NCBI GenBank assembly: GCA_028818225.1
Contig: JAPPOG010000086.1
Span: 1 to 47,628 of the forward strand
Direction: 5' to 3'
DNA from: Gammaproteobacteria bacterium
GTDB taxonomy: Bacteria > Pseudomonadota > Gammaproteobacteria > Pseudomonadales > Pseudohongiellaceae
DNA: 47,628 nt
Shown here in pieces: positions 21,808 through 30,146 of the stretch. Under the pieces are notes generated by a model, which did not search any database, had not been told where the DNA came from, and saw only the letters and a program-made list of their open reading frames with translations. Position 1 is the stretch's first letter; every line of letters starts with the position of its first letter. A program made the position numbers and the translations under genes.

Positions 21808-22122
21808 TTAAACGAGAGGTGGGGCTCGAGAATTGGCCGGGACGGCCGCGACGAAGAGTCTTTGCTCAACTAAATCGCCATAGCCTGAAGCAACTGTATT
21901 GAAATACCGCGATGGATCTGAAGAAGCAACTGCATCTTCGTTGGAATTAGCCTTTAGACAGATTTCACAGTCGAACTGTTGCTGGAGATCGCCATCATGG
22001 CTGTGAACCAGATCCGCTCCCTGGACGAAAACCAGCAAAAAACACAGCAGTGCATGAGCCGCGAGATTTCGCGCTCTTTCGGCAGGTTTTTTCTGGATTG
22101 ACTGGGATTTCACAGTAAACAT
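21808..22122 (-). CDS. Small secreted or membrane His/Cys protein, DUF2946-like
   Basis: A short protein (about 104 aa from ATG 22122; a TTG 36 nt further up is possible). One hydrophobic segment (LAAHALLCFLLVFVQGADL) is followed by HSHDGDLQQQFDCEICLK, a His- and Cys-containing potential metal site. The C-terminus is SRAPPLV. It resembles the small proteins often found upstream of metal-related TonB receptors or efflux genes. It lies 112 nt before the ZnuD-like receptor and is probably co-expressed with it. Function is unknown. Confidence 0.6.
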   Translation of the reverse strand: MFTVKSQSIQKKPAERARNLAAHALLCFLLVFVQGADLVHSHDGDLQQQFDCEICLKANSNEDAVASSDPSRYFNTVASGYGDLVEQRLFVAAVPANSRAPPLV

Positions 22123-22170
22123 GACCGTCTTTATAGAGTCACTCTTCCTTTTGGTCAAGATTTATTTGCA

Positions 22171-23199
22171 TTAAAGCTTTTGAGCAAGAGTTTCGACAGC
22201 CCCTATTCCAACAACATCCTGGGGCTGTAAATAGATATCCTGGCGCTGTATTGCAGGTAATGCGTTGGTCAGGGTCTGCAGGTGTATTTCTTCCTGGGCA
22301 TGTCGTTCGTCGAGAAATTCTCCGCTGTTTGCTGGCGCTCTTTTATTAACGATCAGACACTCAACTGTAATATTTGCCTCTTGTAGCTGCTCTTGAAGCT
22401 CTATAGTCTCCAGGACCGGCAGCCTCTCTGCAGCCAGTACAATGACGAAAGAGGAAATGTCGCTATCGGATAGCTGCTCCCGCAGCTGTTCGAATTTTCT
22501 GCGCCGGCGTAATAAAATCCTTCGGATATGACTCTCTCGTTCCTGCTCTTTCATGGTCGCGCCGCCGATAGTCTTGTCTTCCATAGAAGTATCCTGGCCC
22601 AATTCCCTGACGAACTCCTGAAATCGATCGGCTTTCTCTCTTCTCTTTATAAGTCCCTCGGTCCAGGCCGACATCATCTCTGGCAACACCATGAGGCGCG
22701 CCGTATGCCCAGAAGGTGCCGTGTCGAACACAATAAGATCGTATTCGTCTTTTCCGTCCTCAATGACATCAGCGATGCGTTCCAATAAGGCGGCTTCATA
22801 CATGCCCGGTGCGCCTCTCGATAATGAAATATGTTTATCGATTTCCTTATGAAGATTTACCGGCATAAGTTTGTATAGCGACTCGGTTATCTCCTTGAGA
22901 TGGTTTTCTACAGTCTCACCAGGGTCCAGCTCTAAAGCATCCAGGCCTGCTGTAATTCGAACTGGTTTCGATCCGATTTTACGATCAAAAAGATGCCCAA
23001 GGTTATGGGCAGGATCAGTGGAAACTAAAAGCACTTTGCCACCTGCATTGGCACGGGCCATGGCGGTAGCAGAAGAGACCGTAGTCTTACCTACGCCCCC
23101 CTTGCCACCAAAGAAAAGAATTTTCTTTGACTGTGCGAGTTCTAACAGCACCCGATATGATCCAGAGGTGATCTTTCCATACCCATGCGCAAATGCCAT
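22171..23199 (-). CDS. ArsA/GET3-family ATPase
   Basis: A 342-aa deviant-Walker P-loop ATPase. Walker A is GGKGGVGKTT (about residues 31-40), with the family's signature first lysine. Switch I is STDPAHNLGHLFD, and the Walker B/switch II region is LIVFDTAPSGHTARLM. It is a single-domain form like GET3 or half of ArsA. It has no arsenic operon around it; its partner is the cory-CC-star gene just upstream. The ATG at 23199 overlaps that gene by 58 nt, while a GTG at 23148 would overlap by only 7 nt and still keep the P-loop. The start is therefore uncertain. Confidence 0.88.
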   Translation of the reverse strand: MAFAHGYGKITSGSYRVLLELAQSKKILFFGGKGGVGKTTVSSATAMARANAGGKVLLVSTDPAHNLGHLFDRKIGSKPVRITAGLDALELDPGETVENHLKEITESLYKLMPVNLHKEIDKHISLSRGAPGMYEAALLERIADVIEDGKDEYDLIVFDTAPSGHTARLMVLPEMMSAWTEGLIKRREKADRFQEFVRELGQDTSMEDKTIGGATMKEQERESHIRRILLRRRRKFEQLREQLSDSDISSFVIVLAAERLPVLETIELQEQLQEANITVECLIVNKRAPANSGEFLDERHAQEEIHLQTLTNALPAIQRQDIYLQPQDVVGIGAVETLAQKL

Positions 23200-23414
23200 T
23201 CATGGAAGCGATCATAAACCAAGGGAAGTAATTCGAGCGTGTAATAAGAAGCAGGATTGGGCAGCCCCATACTCTCGGCAAAGACTAACATCATGAACAA
23301 ATCATCTTCGTCCCTCTGGGCACGAGCGAAGGAACGACGGTAGGGAGCAACGTAATAATCGTGAAGCCCTTTCTCCAATTTTTTAAGAAACGATTCTTTC
23401 TCTTTCTCAGTCAT
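23142..23414 (-). CDS. Cory-CC-star protein
   Basis: A 90-aa soluble protein with the core YYVAPYRRSFARAQRDEDD, then SMGLPNPASYYTLELLP and a C-terminus ending in two cysteines directly before the stop (HIGCC). These are the hallmarks of the cory-CC-star family, which typically accompanies an ArsA-like ATPase. The terminal CC could bind a metal or metalloid or form a thioester or disulphide. No function is established to my knowledge. It overlaps the ATPase gene and must be translated together with it. Confidence 0.8.
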   Translation of the reverse strand: MTEKEKESFLKKLEKGLHDYYVAPYRRSFARAQRDEDDLFMMLVFAESMGLPNPASYYTLELLPLVYDRFHEWHLRMGMERSPLDHIGCC

Positions 23415-23455
23415 GATTCCATTATGCGGGATGATAAATGATTCATAAAGGCGTG

Positions 23456-23818
23456 TTACTTGCTCTTTCCTTTAACTTTCGCCTGGGTTCTCGAATTTTT
23501 CTTTTTATCGGCTCTTTCTAATCTTGCTGCCTTGGGATCAATAATTAATGGTCGGTAGATCTCAACGCGATCTTTTTCTTCGAGCACATATTCTTCTGGC
23601 GATGGGCGGGATTTTCCATCAAGTGGCTTGGAGAAAATGCCGATGATATCTTTCTGTAAATTGATAGCCGGAAATTCCTCTACAATGTTAGAAAGCTCGA
23701 TAGCCTCTGAGGCTGTTGTTCCCTGAGGAACTTTTAGCGATATGATGAGTTGCTTTTCCGGCGTGCCATGGGCGACTTCGACATTTATCAGGGATTGCTT
23801 GTCATCTGTTAATTCCAT
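23456..23818 (-). CDS. rnfH: RnfH family ubiquitin-like protein
   Basis: A 120-aa protein with a ubiquitin/ThiS-like beta-grasp fold: VEVAHGTPEKQLIISLKVPQ, then IGIFSKPLDG and EEYVLEEKDRVEIYRPLIID. The C-terminus is a basic Lys/Arg tail. RnfH is conserved beside ratA, and its biochemical role is not well known. Its ATG overlaps the ratA stop by one base (TGATG), so translation is coupled. Confidence 0.93.
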   Translation of the reverse strand: MELTDDKQSLINVEVAHGTPEKQLIISLKVPQGTTASEAIELSNIVEEFPAINLQKDIIGIFSKPLDGKSRPSPEEYVLEEKDRVEIYRPLIIDPKAARLERADKKKNSRTQAKVKGKSK

Positions 23819-24261
23819 CAGCCGGAATCCTGGCCATAGATCTTTTTCGCTCGGGCAACAAGAGAATCAACGAGACTGTTAGCAGAATTACTTAGTAGTT
23901 TTGCCGCCGCGTAATCTGCCAGGCCAAGATCGAATTCAAATTCCATGTCGAGAGAAACTTTGCATGCATCTTCTGCCAGAGACTCGAAGGTCCAGCGGGA
24001 ACTGAAGGTCTTAAAATTTCCTTCTAGCAGTTCCATATCGATGGAGCGCGGTCGATTAAGTATATTGCGGGTAGTAAATACCTGCTTGATTCCAAACTTG
24101 CTCAAGACAAGCTTGCCAGTGAGCTCATCTTCACTCTGCGCTAACACAATAGCTTCTCTGCAGCCATCCATGTAAGTCGGGTATTTTTCGATATCATTGA
24201 CAAGATCAAACATCTGCTCTGATGAGTATTCCACCAGGGCACTGCGATTTATGGAGGTCAT
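23818..24261 (-). CDS. ratA: RatA family SRPBCC protein
   Basis: A 147-aa START/SRPBCC-fold protein (RatA/YfjG, Coq10-like). The N-terminal SALVEYSSEQMFDLVNDIEKYP and the C-terminal helix LLSNSANSLVDSLVARAKKIYG are typical. In E. coli it was described as inhibiting 70S ribosome association; the family also resembles the ubiquinone-binding Coq10. It precedes rnfH, with smpB nearby on the opposite strand, a standard gammaproteobacterial layout. Confidence 0.92.
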   Translation of the reverse strand: MTSINRSALVEYSSEQMFDLVNDIEKYPTYMDGCREAIVLAQSEDELTGKLVLSKFGIKQVFTTRNILNRPRSIDMELLEGNFKTFSSRWTFESLAEDACKVSLDMEFEFDLGLADYAAAKLLSNSANSLVDSLVARAKKIYGQDSG

Positions 24262-24276
24262 AGCTTGTCTTTTTGC

Positions 24277-25683
24277 TTAGGCAAAATAGATTTGTGAAAC
24301 CGTGCTGATGAATACCAACAAGAGCACAACCGGTATTACCGTTCCCAGGGCAAAATTAATGTATTTCTCAAGAAACGATCCATCGTATCCCGGATCGCCG
24401 ACTATCAGTTCCGATTTAAGGCCACTGACTTTCCAGCGGTAGGCGCAGAAAATACAGACGGTAAATCCAACAAACGGCAGTATCGTTTCATAGAAAACGT
24501 CTGAGACTAAATCGAAGAAAGATTTGGTAACACCGCCATAACTCGTAAAGTTGGTAAAAAATTCAGATATCCCTAAAGACATGGTTGCGGGCACTGCAAA
24601 CAAGGTGAGTAAGATAGCTTGTAAAATTACAGCTCTTTTGCGGGAAATTTTTAACTCATCGATCCAGCAAGAAATTGGAATTTCAATAATCGACACCAGC
24701 GAGGTAAGAGCGGCAAAAAATACCAGAGTAAAAAAGACAATGGCAACAATACTGGCTCCTACATAACCCACCGCCGCCTGCATCGACAAAAATATCTGTG
24801 GCAAGAAACTGAAAATCAGTCCAACGCTTGATGTAGATAAATCATCGGTATTGGTATTAGGGTCGAATGCAAAAATTGCTGGAAGAATTAGTAAGCCTGC
24901 GAAAAAAGCAATACTGGTATCGGCAATGGCAACCATGCGTGTTGACTGCGCGATATTATTTTCCCTACTGAAATAAGATCCATAAGTAATCAGGATTCCC
25001 ATTCCCAGTGAGAGTGAAAAGAATGCCTGGCTTAATGCACCATTCACTACGGATAAATCCATCTGACTGAAATCGGGAACGAGATAATAGCGAATACCAG
25101 CGACCGCACCATCCAGAGTCAGAACAAACAGTGTCAATAAGACCAGCATAACAGCGAGAGTTGGCATCAGAATTCTTGCCAGGCGTTCAATACCACCTTT
25201 AACGCCACCTAACAAAATAAAGAAAATTAAAACCAGTAAGCCCACCAGGTAAGCAAACAGGGAAGGTCTTGCCACAATCTCACCGAAGGCTGCTTCGGTA
25301 GACAACATTTCCAATCCACCAGTTGCAATTTCTTTTATATAAATCACCAGCCAAACCGTAATCACCGTATAAAAAACAGCGATCATAAAAGGCGTAAGAA
25401 TCGCCAGCATGCCAGCCAGTCGCCAACCTTTATGCCCATCTGATAACTGGGAGAAAGCACCAACGGGATTGCGATTGGTATGGCGCCCCATGGAGATTTC
25501 CGCCATCATCACTGGGTAACAGATAAAGGCGATAAAAAAGAGATAGATAATCAGGAAGGCAGCACCCCCGTTCTTGGAAGCCATCACCGGAAACGCCACC
25601 AGATTTCCAAGCCCTACGGCCGAGCCTGCGGCAGCCAGAATAAAACCTAATTTCGAACTGAACTGCCCTCTTTCACCTGCCAT
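24277..25683 (-). CDS. Sodium-dependent transporter, NSS family
   Basis: A 468-aa neurotransmitter:sodium symporter (SNF) with about 12 membrane helices. TM1 carries the unwound Na+/substrate site GSAVGLGNLVAFPVMASKNGG. The second signature FICYPVMMAEISMGR follows, and TM6 has LSQAFFSLSLGMGILITYGSY. It takes up an amino acid or related solute with sodium. The exact substrate cannot be read from sequence. It ends 15 nt before ratA. Confidence 0.94.
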   Translation of the reverse strand: MAGERGQFSSKLGFILAAAGSAVGLGNLVAFPVMASKNGGAAFLIIYLFFIAFICYPVMMAEISMGRHTNRNPVGAFSQLSDGHKGWRLAGMLAILTPFMIAVFYTVITVWLVIYIKEIATGGLEMLSTEAAFGEIVARPSLFAYLVGLLVLIFFILLGGVKGGIERLARILMPTLAVMLVLLTLFVLTLDGAVAGIRYYLVPDFSQMDLSVVNGALSQAFFSLSLGMGILITYGSYFSRENNIAQSTRMVAIADTSIAFFAGLLILPAIFAFDPNTNTDDLSTSSVGLIFSFLPQIFLSMQAAVGYVGASIVAIVFFTLVFFAALTSLVSIIEIPISCWIDELKISRKRAVILQAILLTLFAVPATMSLGISEFFTNFTSYGGVTKSFFDLVSDVFYETILPFVGFTVCIFCAYRWKVSGLKSELIVGDPGYDGSFLEKYINFALGTVIPVVLLLVFISTVSQIYFA

Positions 25684-25843
25684 GAAAACCCCTTTAACTT
25701 CAACAAATTAGCTTATTATTATTGCCTGGCGTCAGGGGATTCTATCAATGCGTCTGACGCTGTACAACGATGCTAAAAAATCCAGCCAATTAGCCCCGCT
25801 AACTATTTATTCCTGACACCTCACTTAGCTCCAGCATAAGCGC

Positions 25844-25849
25844 TATAAT
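25844..25849 (+). promoter_or_regulatory. Candidate -10 element of smpB, implying a leaderless message
   Basis: A perfect TATAAT lies 8 nt before the smpB ATG at 25858, with no Shine-Dalgarno sequence between. Normal -10 to +1 spacing would place the transcript start at or just before the A of ATG. The -35 region is poor. The only other content of the 174-bp gap before smpB is ordinary AT-rich DNA. Confidence 0.4.
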
Positions 25850-25857
25850 CGCCGCCC

Positions 25858-26361
25858 ATGGCCAAGTCCAATAACACACAAGGCAAATCCAAGCCGGCTA
25901 AAGTCCCTGATACAACCATCGTGCAAAACAAAAAAGCACGACACGATTACTTTATCGAAGACAGTATTGAATCAGGCATTGCATTACAGGGCTGGGAAGT
26001 TAAGAGTCTGCGCAAGAAGAAGGTACAGCTGGTGGATAGTTATGTCCTGATTAAAGATGGTGAAGCATTTTTACTGGGATGCAACATTACGCCACTGGAT
26101 ACTACCAACACCCACACAATTGCCGATCCTGGCCGCACAAAAAAATTGCTCCTGCACAAAAAGGAATTGGCGAAACTTTTCTCTGCCACGCAACAGAAAG
26201 GGCATACCTGCGTCTGCACGAAAATATATTGGAAGGGGCACCTGGTTAAATGCCAGATTGCCCTGGCCAAAGGAAAGCAGTCACACGATAAACGTGCATC
26301 AGTGAAAGAACGTGAATGGAACATTGATAAGCAGCGCATTGTAAGGCACTCGAACCGATAG
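25858..26361 (+). CDS. smpB: SsrA-binding protein SmpB
   Basis: A 167-aa trans-translation factor that binds tmRNA and brings it to stalled ribosomes. [20 protein letters not shown], then QGWEVKSLR and [15 protein letters not shown], are the tmRNA-binding OB-fold motifs. The C-terminal basic tail is [20 protein letters not shown]. The N-terminus has a slightly long Lys/Ser extension. Its RNA partner ssrA lies 0.9 kb downstream. Confidence 0.97.
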   Translation: MAKSNNTQGKSKPAKVPDTTIVQNKKARHDYFIEDSIESGIALQGWEVKSLRKKKVQLVDSYVLIKDGEAFLLGCNITPLDTTNTHTIADPGRTKKLLLHKKELAKLFSATQQKGHTCVCTKIYWKGHLVKCQIALAKGKQSHDKRASVKEREWNIDKQRIVRHSNR

Positions 26362-26392
26362 AAATAATATATGTAAATAAAGCAGGAATATC

Positions 26393-27097
26393 ATGAGCGA
26401 TTTAGTCACATACTCACACGAGAACAATATTTCCCTGATAGCCATGGACGATGGCAAAGCCAACGCAATGTCAGTGCAAATGCTTAAGGAATTGAATAGC
26501 GCACTCGATCAGGCAGAGACTGCTGGTAGCCCGGTGATTCTTGCCGGCAGGGAAAACATGTTTTCCGGTGGTTTCGACCTGGGAGTTTTCAAGACAGGAG
26601 ACCAGGAACAGATTCTGGAAATGCTGACACTGGGGGCCGAGCTTTCCTATCGTCTGCTCAGTTATCCACTGCCAATTATCGCTGCCTGTACAGGCCATGC
26701 CATTGCCATGGGTACCTTTATTCTGCTCTCCTGTGACTATCGAATCGGCGCCAGCGGCAATTCAAGGTTTGCTGCCAACGAGGTCGCCATAGGATTAACC
26801 GTCCCCTATTTCGCCATTGAAGTGGTCAAGAATCGCGTTACTAATAAACACCGCAGCAAGACCGTTGGCCTCGCCCATTTTTATGATGTCGATGAAGCAC
26901 TGGAAGCTGGCTTTCTCGATCAGGTCGCAGAGCCGGATCAGGTTCTCGCGGATGCGACATTAAAGGCCGAAGAAATTCTCAAGCTGGATATGGACGCCCA
27001 TAACAATAGTAAGGCACGCTTGCGTGAGCCCATGTTGAAAGCATTAAGGGAAGCGATTGCCAAAGATGCGACAGCATGGGAGGACAGACAGTTATAA
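26393..27097 (+). CDS. Crotonase/enoyl-CoA hydratase family protein
   Basis: A 234-aa crotonase-fold protein, slightly short for the family. The oxyanion-hole segment is AGRENMFSGGFDLGVF (about residues 50-65). The second is ACTGHAIAMGTFILLSCDYRIG (about 98-118). The canonical catalytic acids of enoyl-CoA hydratase are not clearly conserved, so it may be an isomerase or hydrolase of acyl-CoA compounds. It stands alone between smpB and ssrA. Confidence 0.85.
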   Translation: MSDLVTYSHENNISLIAMDDGKANAMSVQMLKELNSALDQAETAGSPVILAGRENMFSGGFDLGVFKTGDQEQILEMLTLGAELSYRLLSYPLPIIAACTGHAIAMGTFILLSCDYRIGASGNSRFAANEVAIGLTVPYFAIEVVKNRVTNKHRSKTVGLAHFYDVDEALEAGFLDQVAEPDQVLADATLKAEEILKLDMDAHNNSKARLREPMLKALREAIAKDATAWEDRQL

Positions 27098-27258
27098 AAA
27101 GGCGCTTTTGGCTTTTTTAATTGAGTATGGGGTTCTGAGGCGGTAAGTCTTGATCTTTGTAACTTCGAATACCCTATAAACTTTGATTGGGCTGATACTG
27201 TGAGTTGTAGCCGGGCAGTGCTAATCGAAAAGTATGGTAAACTCTTGGTTTCATCGCA

Positions 27259-27620
27259 GGGGGCGCTTCGGATTCGACGCCGGTATCAACACCTGAGGTG
27301 CATGTCGAGAGGGTAGTAACTCTCGTTAAAAAATTACTGCAATTACTTAGTTGCCAACGACGACAACTACGCTCTAGCTGCTTAATATAGCCGGCTAGCG
27401 ATTGCCACGGGGATGCCCGTAAACCAGTGATTGCAATCGTCATATAGAACGGGACCGCTGCTAAAAGTGTCTGGCTTTTAACAGTCAAATCTTGCCAGAC
27501 TCGCCCTAACTCACCCTGCCCGTCGGGTCGATAAGGGCTAACTCAATAGACGACGCTAAGCATGTAGATCTTTAGGCCGCGAACTGACGGACGGGGGTTC
27601 AACTCCCCCCGCCTCCACCA
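27259..27620 (+). ncRNA. ssrA: Transfer-messenger RNA (tmRNA)
   Basis: The 5' end GGGGGCG pairs over 7 bp with CGCCTCC before the encoded 3' ACCA, forming the tRNA-like acceptor stem. GGATTCGACGCCGG and the T-arm GGGGGTTCAACTCCCCCC are conserved. The tag frame starts with the resume codon GCC at 27353 and encodes ANDDNYALAA, then TAA (27383-27385); E. coli has ANDENYALAA. It rescues stalled ribosomes with SmpB. Its 3' end is the integration site of the island that follows. Confidence 0.97.
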
Positions 27621-27628
27621 AACTAAAA
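27598..27628 (+). other. attL: left attachment core at the ssrA 3' end
   Basis: The segment begins TTCAACTCCCCCCGCCTCC and continues ACCAAACTAAAA. Degenerate copies occur at 39698-39727 and 47216-47250 in the same orientation. Together with an integrase gene 160 bp downstream, this marks the left junction of an ssrA-integrated element. The ssrA 3' end itself is intact. Confidence 0.7.
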
Positions 27629-27655
27629 TCCTAACAAGACCAAAAAAGACCAGGA

Positions 27656-27688
27656 AGCCCGTATTTTCAACCAAAATACGGGCTTTTT
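27656..27688 (+). terminator. Intrinsic terminator after ssrA
   Basis: A 12-bp stem, AGCCCGTATTTT (27656-27667) with AAAATACGGGCT (27673-27684), has a 5-nt loop and is followed by a T-run. It lies 36 nt after the tmRNA end, inside the left end of the island. Confidence 0.85.
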
Positions 27689-27730
27689 CTTTCCTATGGA
27701 GTTTAGAGAAATCCCGTCAAATCCAACTTT

Positions 27731-27783
27731 TTTAGTAGTATAGGTAGTAGTACACTTATTCTATTCGTCTACTTGGTACTACT
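27731..27783 (+). repeat. Arm-type integrase-site repeats upstream of the integrase
   Basis: TTTAGTAGTA-TAG-GTAGTAGTAC lies at 27731-27752, and an inverted copy, GTACTACTAC, at 27774-27783, directly before the integrase start. Versions of the direct copy recur at 39621 and 47139, next to the two right-end cores. Short repeats beside attachment cores are how arm-binding sites of tyrosine integrases appear; that role is inference. Confidence 0.6.
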
Positions 27784-27786
27784 ACG

Positions 27787-29031
27787 ATGCCCAGAATCGC
27801 CAAACCTCTCACCAATACTGAAGTCAGCAAGGCTAAACCGCGCGATAAAGTCTACTCACTGTCTGATGGTGGCGGCTTGCAGCTTCGGATCAAACCCAAT
27901 GGTTCCAAAACCTGGCTACTAGACTACTACCGCCCCTACACTAAAAAGCGTACTTCAATCAGCTTTGGCACTTTTCCAGAAGTCTCGCTCGCAGAAGCCC
28001 GGTCCAATCGCGACTCAGCACGCAAACTATTGGCACAACAGACTGACCCGAAGGAACACAGGGACGAGCAGCAACGCACCGAACAGTCTGCTCTCAGCAA
28101 CACATTGCACGCTATCGCTGAACAATGGCTGGCAATCAAAAGAAGTAAAGTGACAGAAGCCTATGCCACTGATACATGGCGTTCGCTGGAACTACATATC
28201 TTTCCTGATCTGGGTAAGCTACCAATTCACAAGATCACTGCAACAAAGGCAATTGAAACCATCAAACCCATTGCGGCAAAAGGCAACCTGGAAACAGTGA
28301 AACGTTTGTGTCAGCGCCTAAACGAGATAATGACGTTTGCTGTCAACTCTGGATTCATTGACACCAATTCATTGTCCGGAATTGCCAGCGCTTTCCAGCC
28401 ACCTAGAAGAACTAACCAATTAACATTGGCACCAGAAGAACTGCCAGAACTCATGCAAAATTTATCAGTCGCGAGCATCAAACTTACGACACGCTGTTTG
28501 ATTGAATGGCAACTTCACACAATGGTCCGGCCTAGTGAAGCCGCGGGTACCCGCTGGGATGAAATTGATCTAGAAAACCAGGTATGGACCATCCCGGCAG
28601 AGCGTATGAAAAAGCGCAAAGCCCATGCAATCCCATTGTCTAATCAGGCCATAGCATTGCTGGAAATCATGCGCCCAATTTGCGGTAGCAGTAAATTTGT
28701 CTTTCCTTCGGATCGTAATCCAAGAACGCATATCAATTCACAGACGGCTAATATGGCGCTAAAACGAATGGGCTATGCTAAGAAGTTAGTCGCACATGGC
28801 CTACGTTCCTTGGCGAGCACAGTCCTCAATGAACAGGGATTCGATCCAGATATTATCGAAGCCGCTCTTGCTCACACCAGCAAGAATGAAGTTCGCAACG
28901 CGTACAACCGCGCCCAGTACATCGAAAGGCGCAAGCCTATGATGGACTGGTGGAGTAAGCATATCGAACAAGCCGCCACTGGTAATATGAGTTTAACCGG
29001 CACTGCAGCCCTAAAATTGGTTAGTGGCTAA
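27787..29031 (+). CDS. int: Tyrosine integrase (P4-type, ssrA-specific)
   Basis: A 414-aa island integrase. The N-terminal DUF4102 arm-binding domain (DGGGLQLRIKPNGSKTWLLD) is followed by a SAM-like core-binding domain and the catalytic domain. Catalytic residues are visible: Arg in TMVRPSEAAGTRW, Lys in KKRKAHAIPL, HGLRS for HxxR, the His of ALAHTS, and Tyr in NAYNRAQY. It starts 166 nt after ssrA and reads away from it, the usual arrangement for ssrA islands. It overlaps the convergent second integrase by 4 nt at the 3' ends. Confidence 0.95.
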   Translation: MPRIAKPLTNTEVSKAKPRDKVYSLSDGGGLQLRIKPNGSKTWLLDYYRPYTKKRTSISFGTFPEVSLAEARSNRDSARKLLAQQTDPKEHRDEQQRTEQSALSNTLHAIAEQWLAIKRSKVTEAYATDTWRSLELHIFPDLGKLPIHKITATKAIETIKPIAAKGNLETVKRLCQRLNEIMTFAVNSGFIDTNSLSGIASAFQPPRRTNQLTLAPEELPELMQNLSVASIKLTTRCLIEWQLHTMVRPSEAAGTRWDEIDLENQVWTIPAERMKKRKAHAIPLSNQAIALLEIMRPICGSSKFVFPSDRNPRTHINSQTANMALKRMGYAKKLVAHGLRSLASTVLNEQGFDPDIIEAALAHTSKNEVRNAYNRAQYIERRKPMMDWWSKHIEQAATGNMSLTGTAALKLVSG

Positions 29032-30134
29032 GCGCAAGTTCCTGCTTTGTTCATTTGACGCAGTACTGCCGCTGCAATTTCTTCCACCTGGGCGGAAGAT
29101 TCATTCTTCTGTGTCGATCCAAGTGACTTAAATATCTCCGATTGCCTACTCTCCTGTACCTCGCCATAGCTATAAAACGTAGTCAGCACACCTTCATGCC
29201 CTAGATTTTGGCTCCATGCCTTAAATTCCTCTGGCGTTCTGCAAACAGTCTGTCCAAGTTGCACTAGTGTTTTCCTGAAACTATGCGGGTTGAAATATTC
29301 CAGGTTTGCTGTAAGAAATGCATCCTTGAAAATCTTCCTAATCGGAGTTGCATTGCTCCAATGCTCTCGCAACACACCTGAAGGTTCAAAGACATTTCGC
29401 TCCCCCCTTACAATCGCAGTCTTTGGAAACAAGGGATCATCGTTACCAAACATCAACTCAGTTTTAAGAAAGCCAATCCAGCCCAGTACGACCTGTTTAA
29501 ATTCATCATCGACCGGAAAAAAGTAGGTCATAAATGTCTTGCTGGCTTTCGTTTTCACTTCTCTCGCATCCTGATAAACGCATTCTGATTCTGTATCCAC
29601 ATGCTTCAACTTGAAGGATGCTATTGCACTGTCCCTGGCTCCGGTGAGCATGGCGAATGCAATCAATGCTCTATTGCGCTGATCAATGACAGTCTCCTTT
29701 GGCATGGACTTAATAACTTTCCTGACCTGCTCCATTGTCGGCACACGACCTCGGCGCTTTGCAGTCGCAACGCGGGCGTCTTTCTCGGAAAGGTTAAAGT
29801 ATTCCGCTTCAGAGTAATTAATGCGTGACTTGTATCCTGACTCCCTCGCCAGCCATTGAAAGAATGCTTTTAGACTCCGTAACGTTGAGTTCATAGTGGC
29901 CTTACTCAGCCCCTTTCCCGTACTGGCATTCTGATGCTTGGCCAGAAACCGTTTGAATCCAACTGCCTGTTGAAAGTGAAAGGCTTTGAATTCTTTCCAC
30001 CCTGTATATTTTTCAAATCGGCTGATGGCCTTAGCCGCTGCATCTACTGAAGCATCGCTTTGGCGTTTTGCCTCCTTCAGAAAAATGAAATATTTTCGCT
30101 TCACTCGCTCATTTTCGGGGTGGTGCTTTCTCAT
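29028..30134 (-). CDS. Second tyrosine recombinase/integrase
   Basis: A 368-aa recombinase of a different subfamily, without the DUF4102 arm domain. A SAM-like N-terminal domain spans about residues 10-110. Catalytic Arg is in LTGARDSAIASF, the HxxR in NPHSFRKTLVQLG, and the later His and Tyr in LGHEGVLTTFYSYG. It is the last gene of a three-gene unit with the HTH protein (12 nt upstream) and alpA. It may mobilise or have carried a smaller nested element, or have a regulatory role. Confidence 0.9.
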   Translation of the reverse strand: MRKHHPENERVKRKYFIFLKEAKRQSDASVDAAAKAISRFEKYTGWKEFKAFHFQQAVGFKRFLAKHQNASTGKGLSKATMNSTLRSLKAFFQWLARESGYKSRINYSEAEYFNLSEKDARVATAKRRGRVPTMEQVRKVIKSMPKETVIDQRNRALIAFAMLTGARDSAIASFKLKHVDTESECVYQDAREVKTKASKTFMTYFFPVDDEFKQVVLGWIGFLKTELMFGNDDPLFPKTAIVRGERNVFEPSGVLREHWSNATPIRKIFKDAFLTANLEYFNPHSFRKTLVQLGQTVCRTPEEFKAWSQNLGHEGVLTTFYSYGEVQESRQSEIFKSLGSTQKNESSAQVEEIAAAVLRQMNKAGTCA

Positions 30135-30146
30135 TGATTCATACCT

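Noticed and set aside
27174..27488. Minus-strand open frame of 104 aa across the ssrA promoter and gene
   Set aside because: It overlaps the highly structured tmRNA and has no protein family features.
27731..27783. GTAGTAGTA repeats as a CRISPR or microsatellite
   Set aside because: Units are short, few and without spacers of regular size. Their position next to attachment cores explains them better. No CRISPR array was found anywhere in the window.
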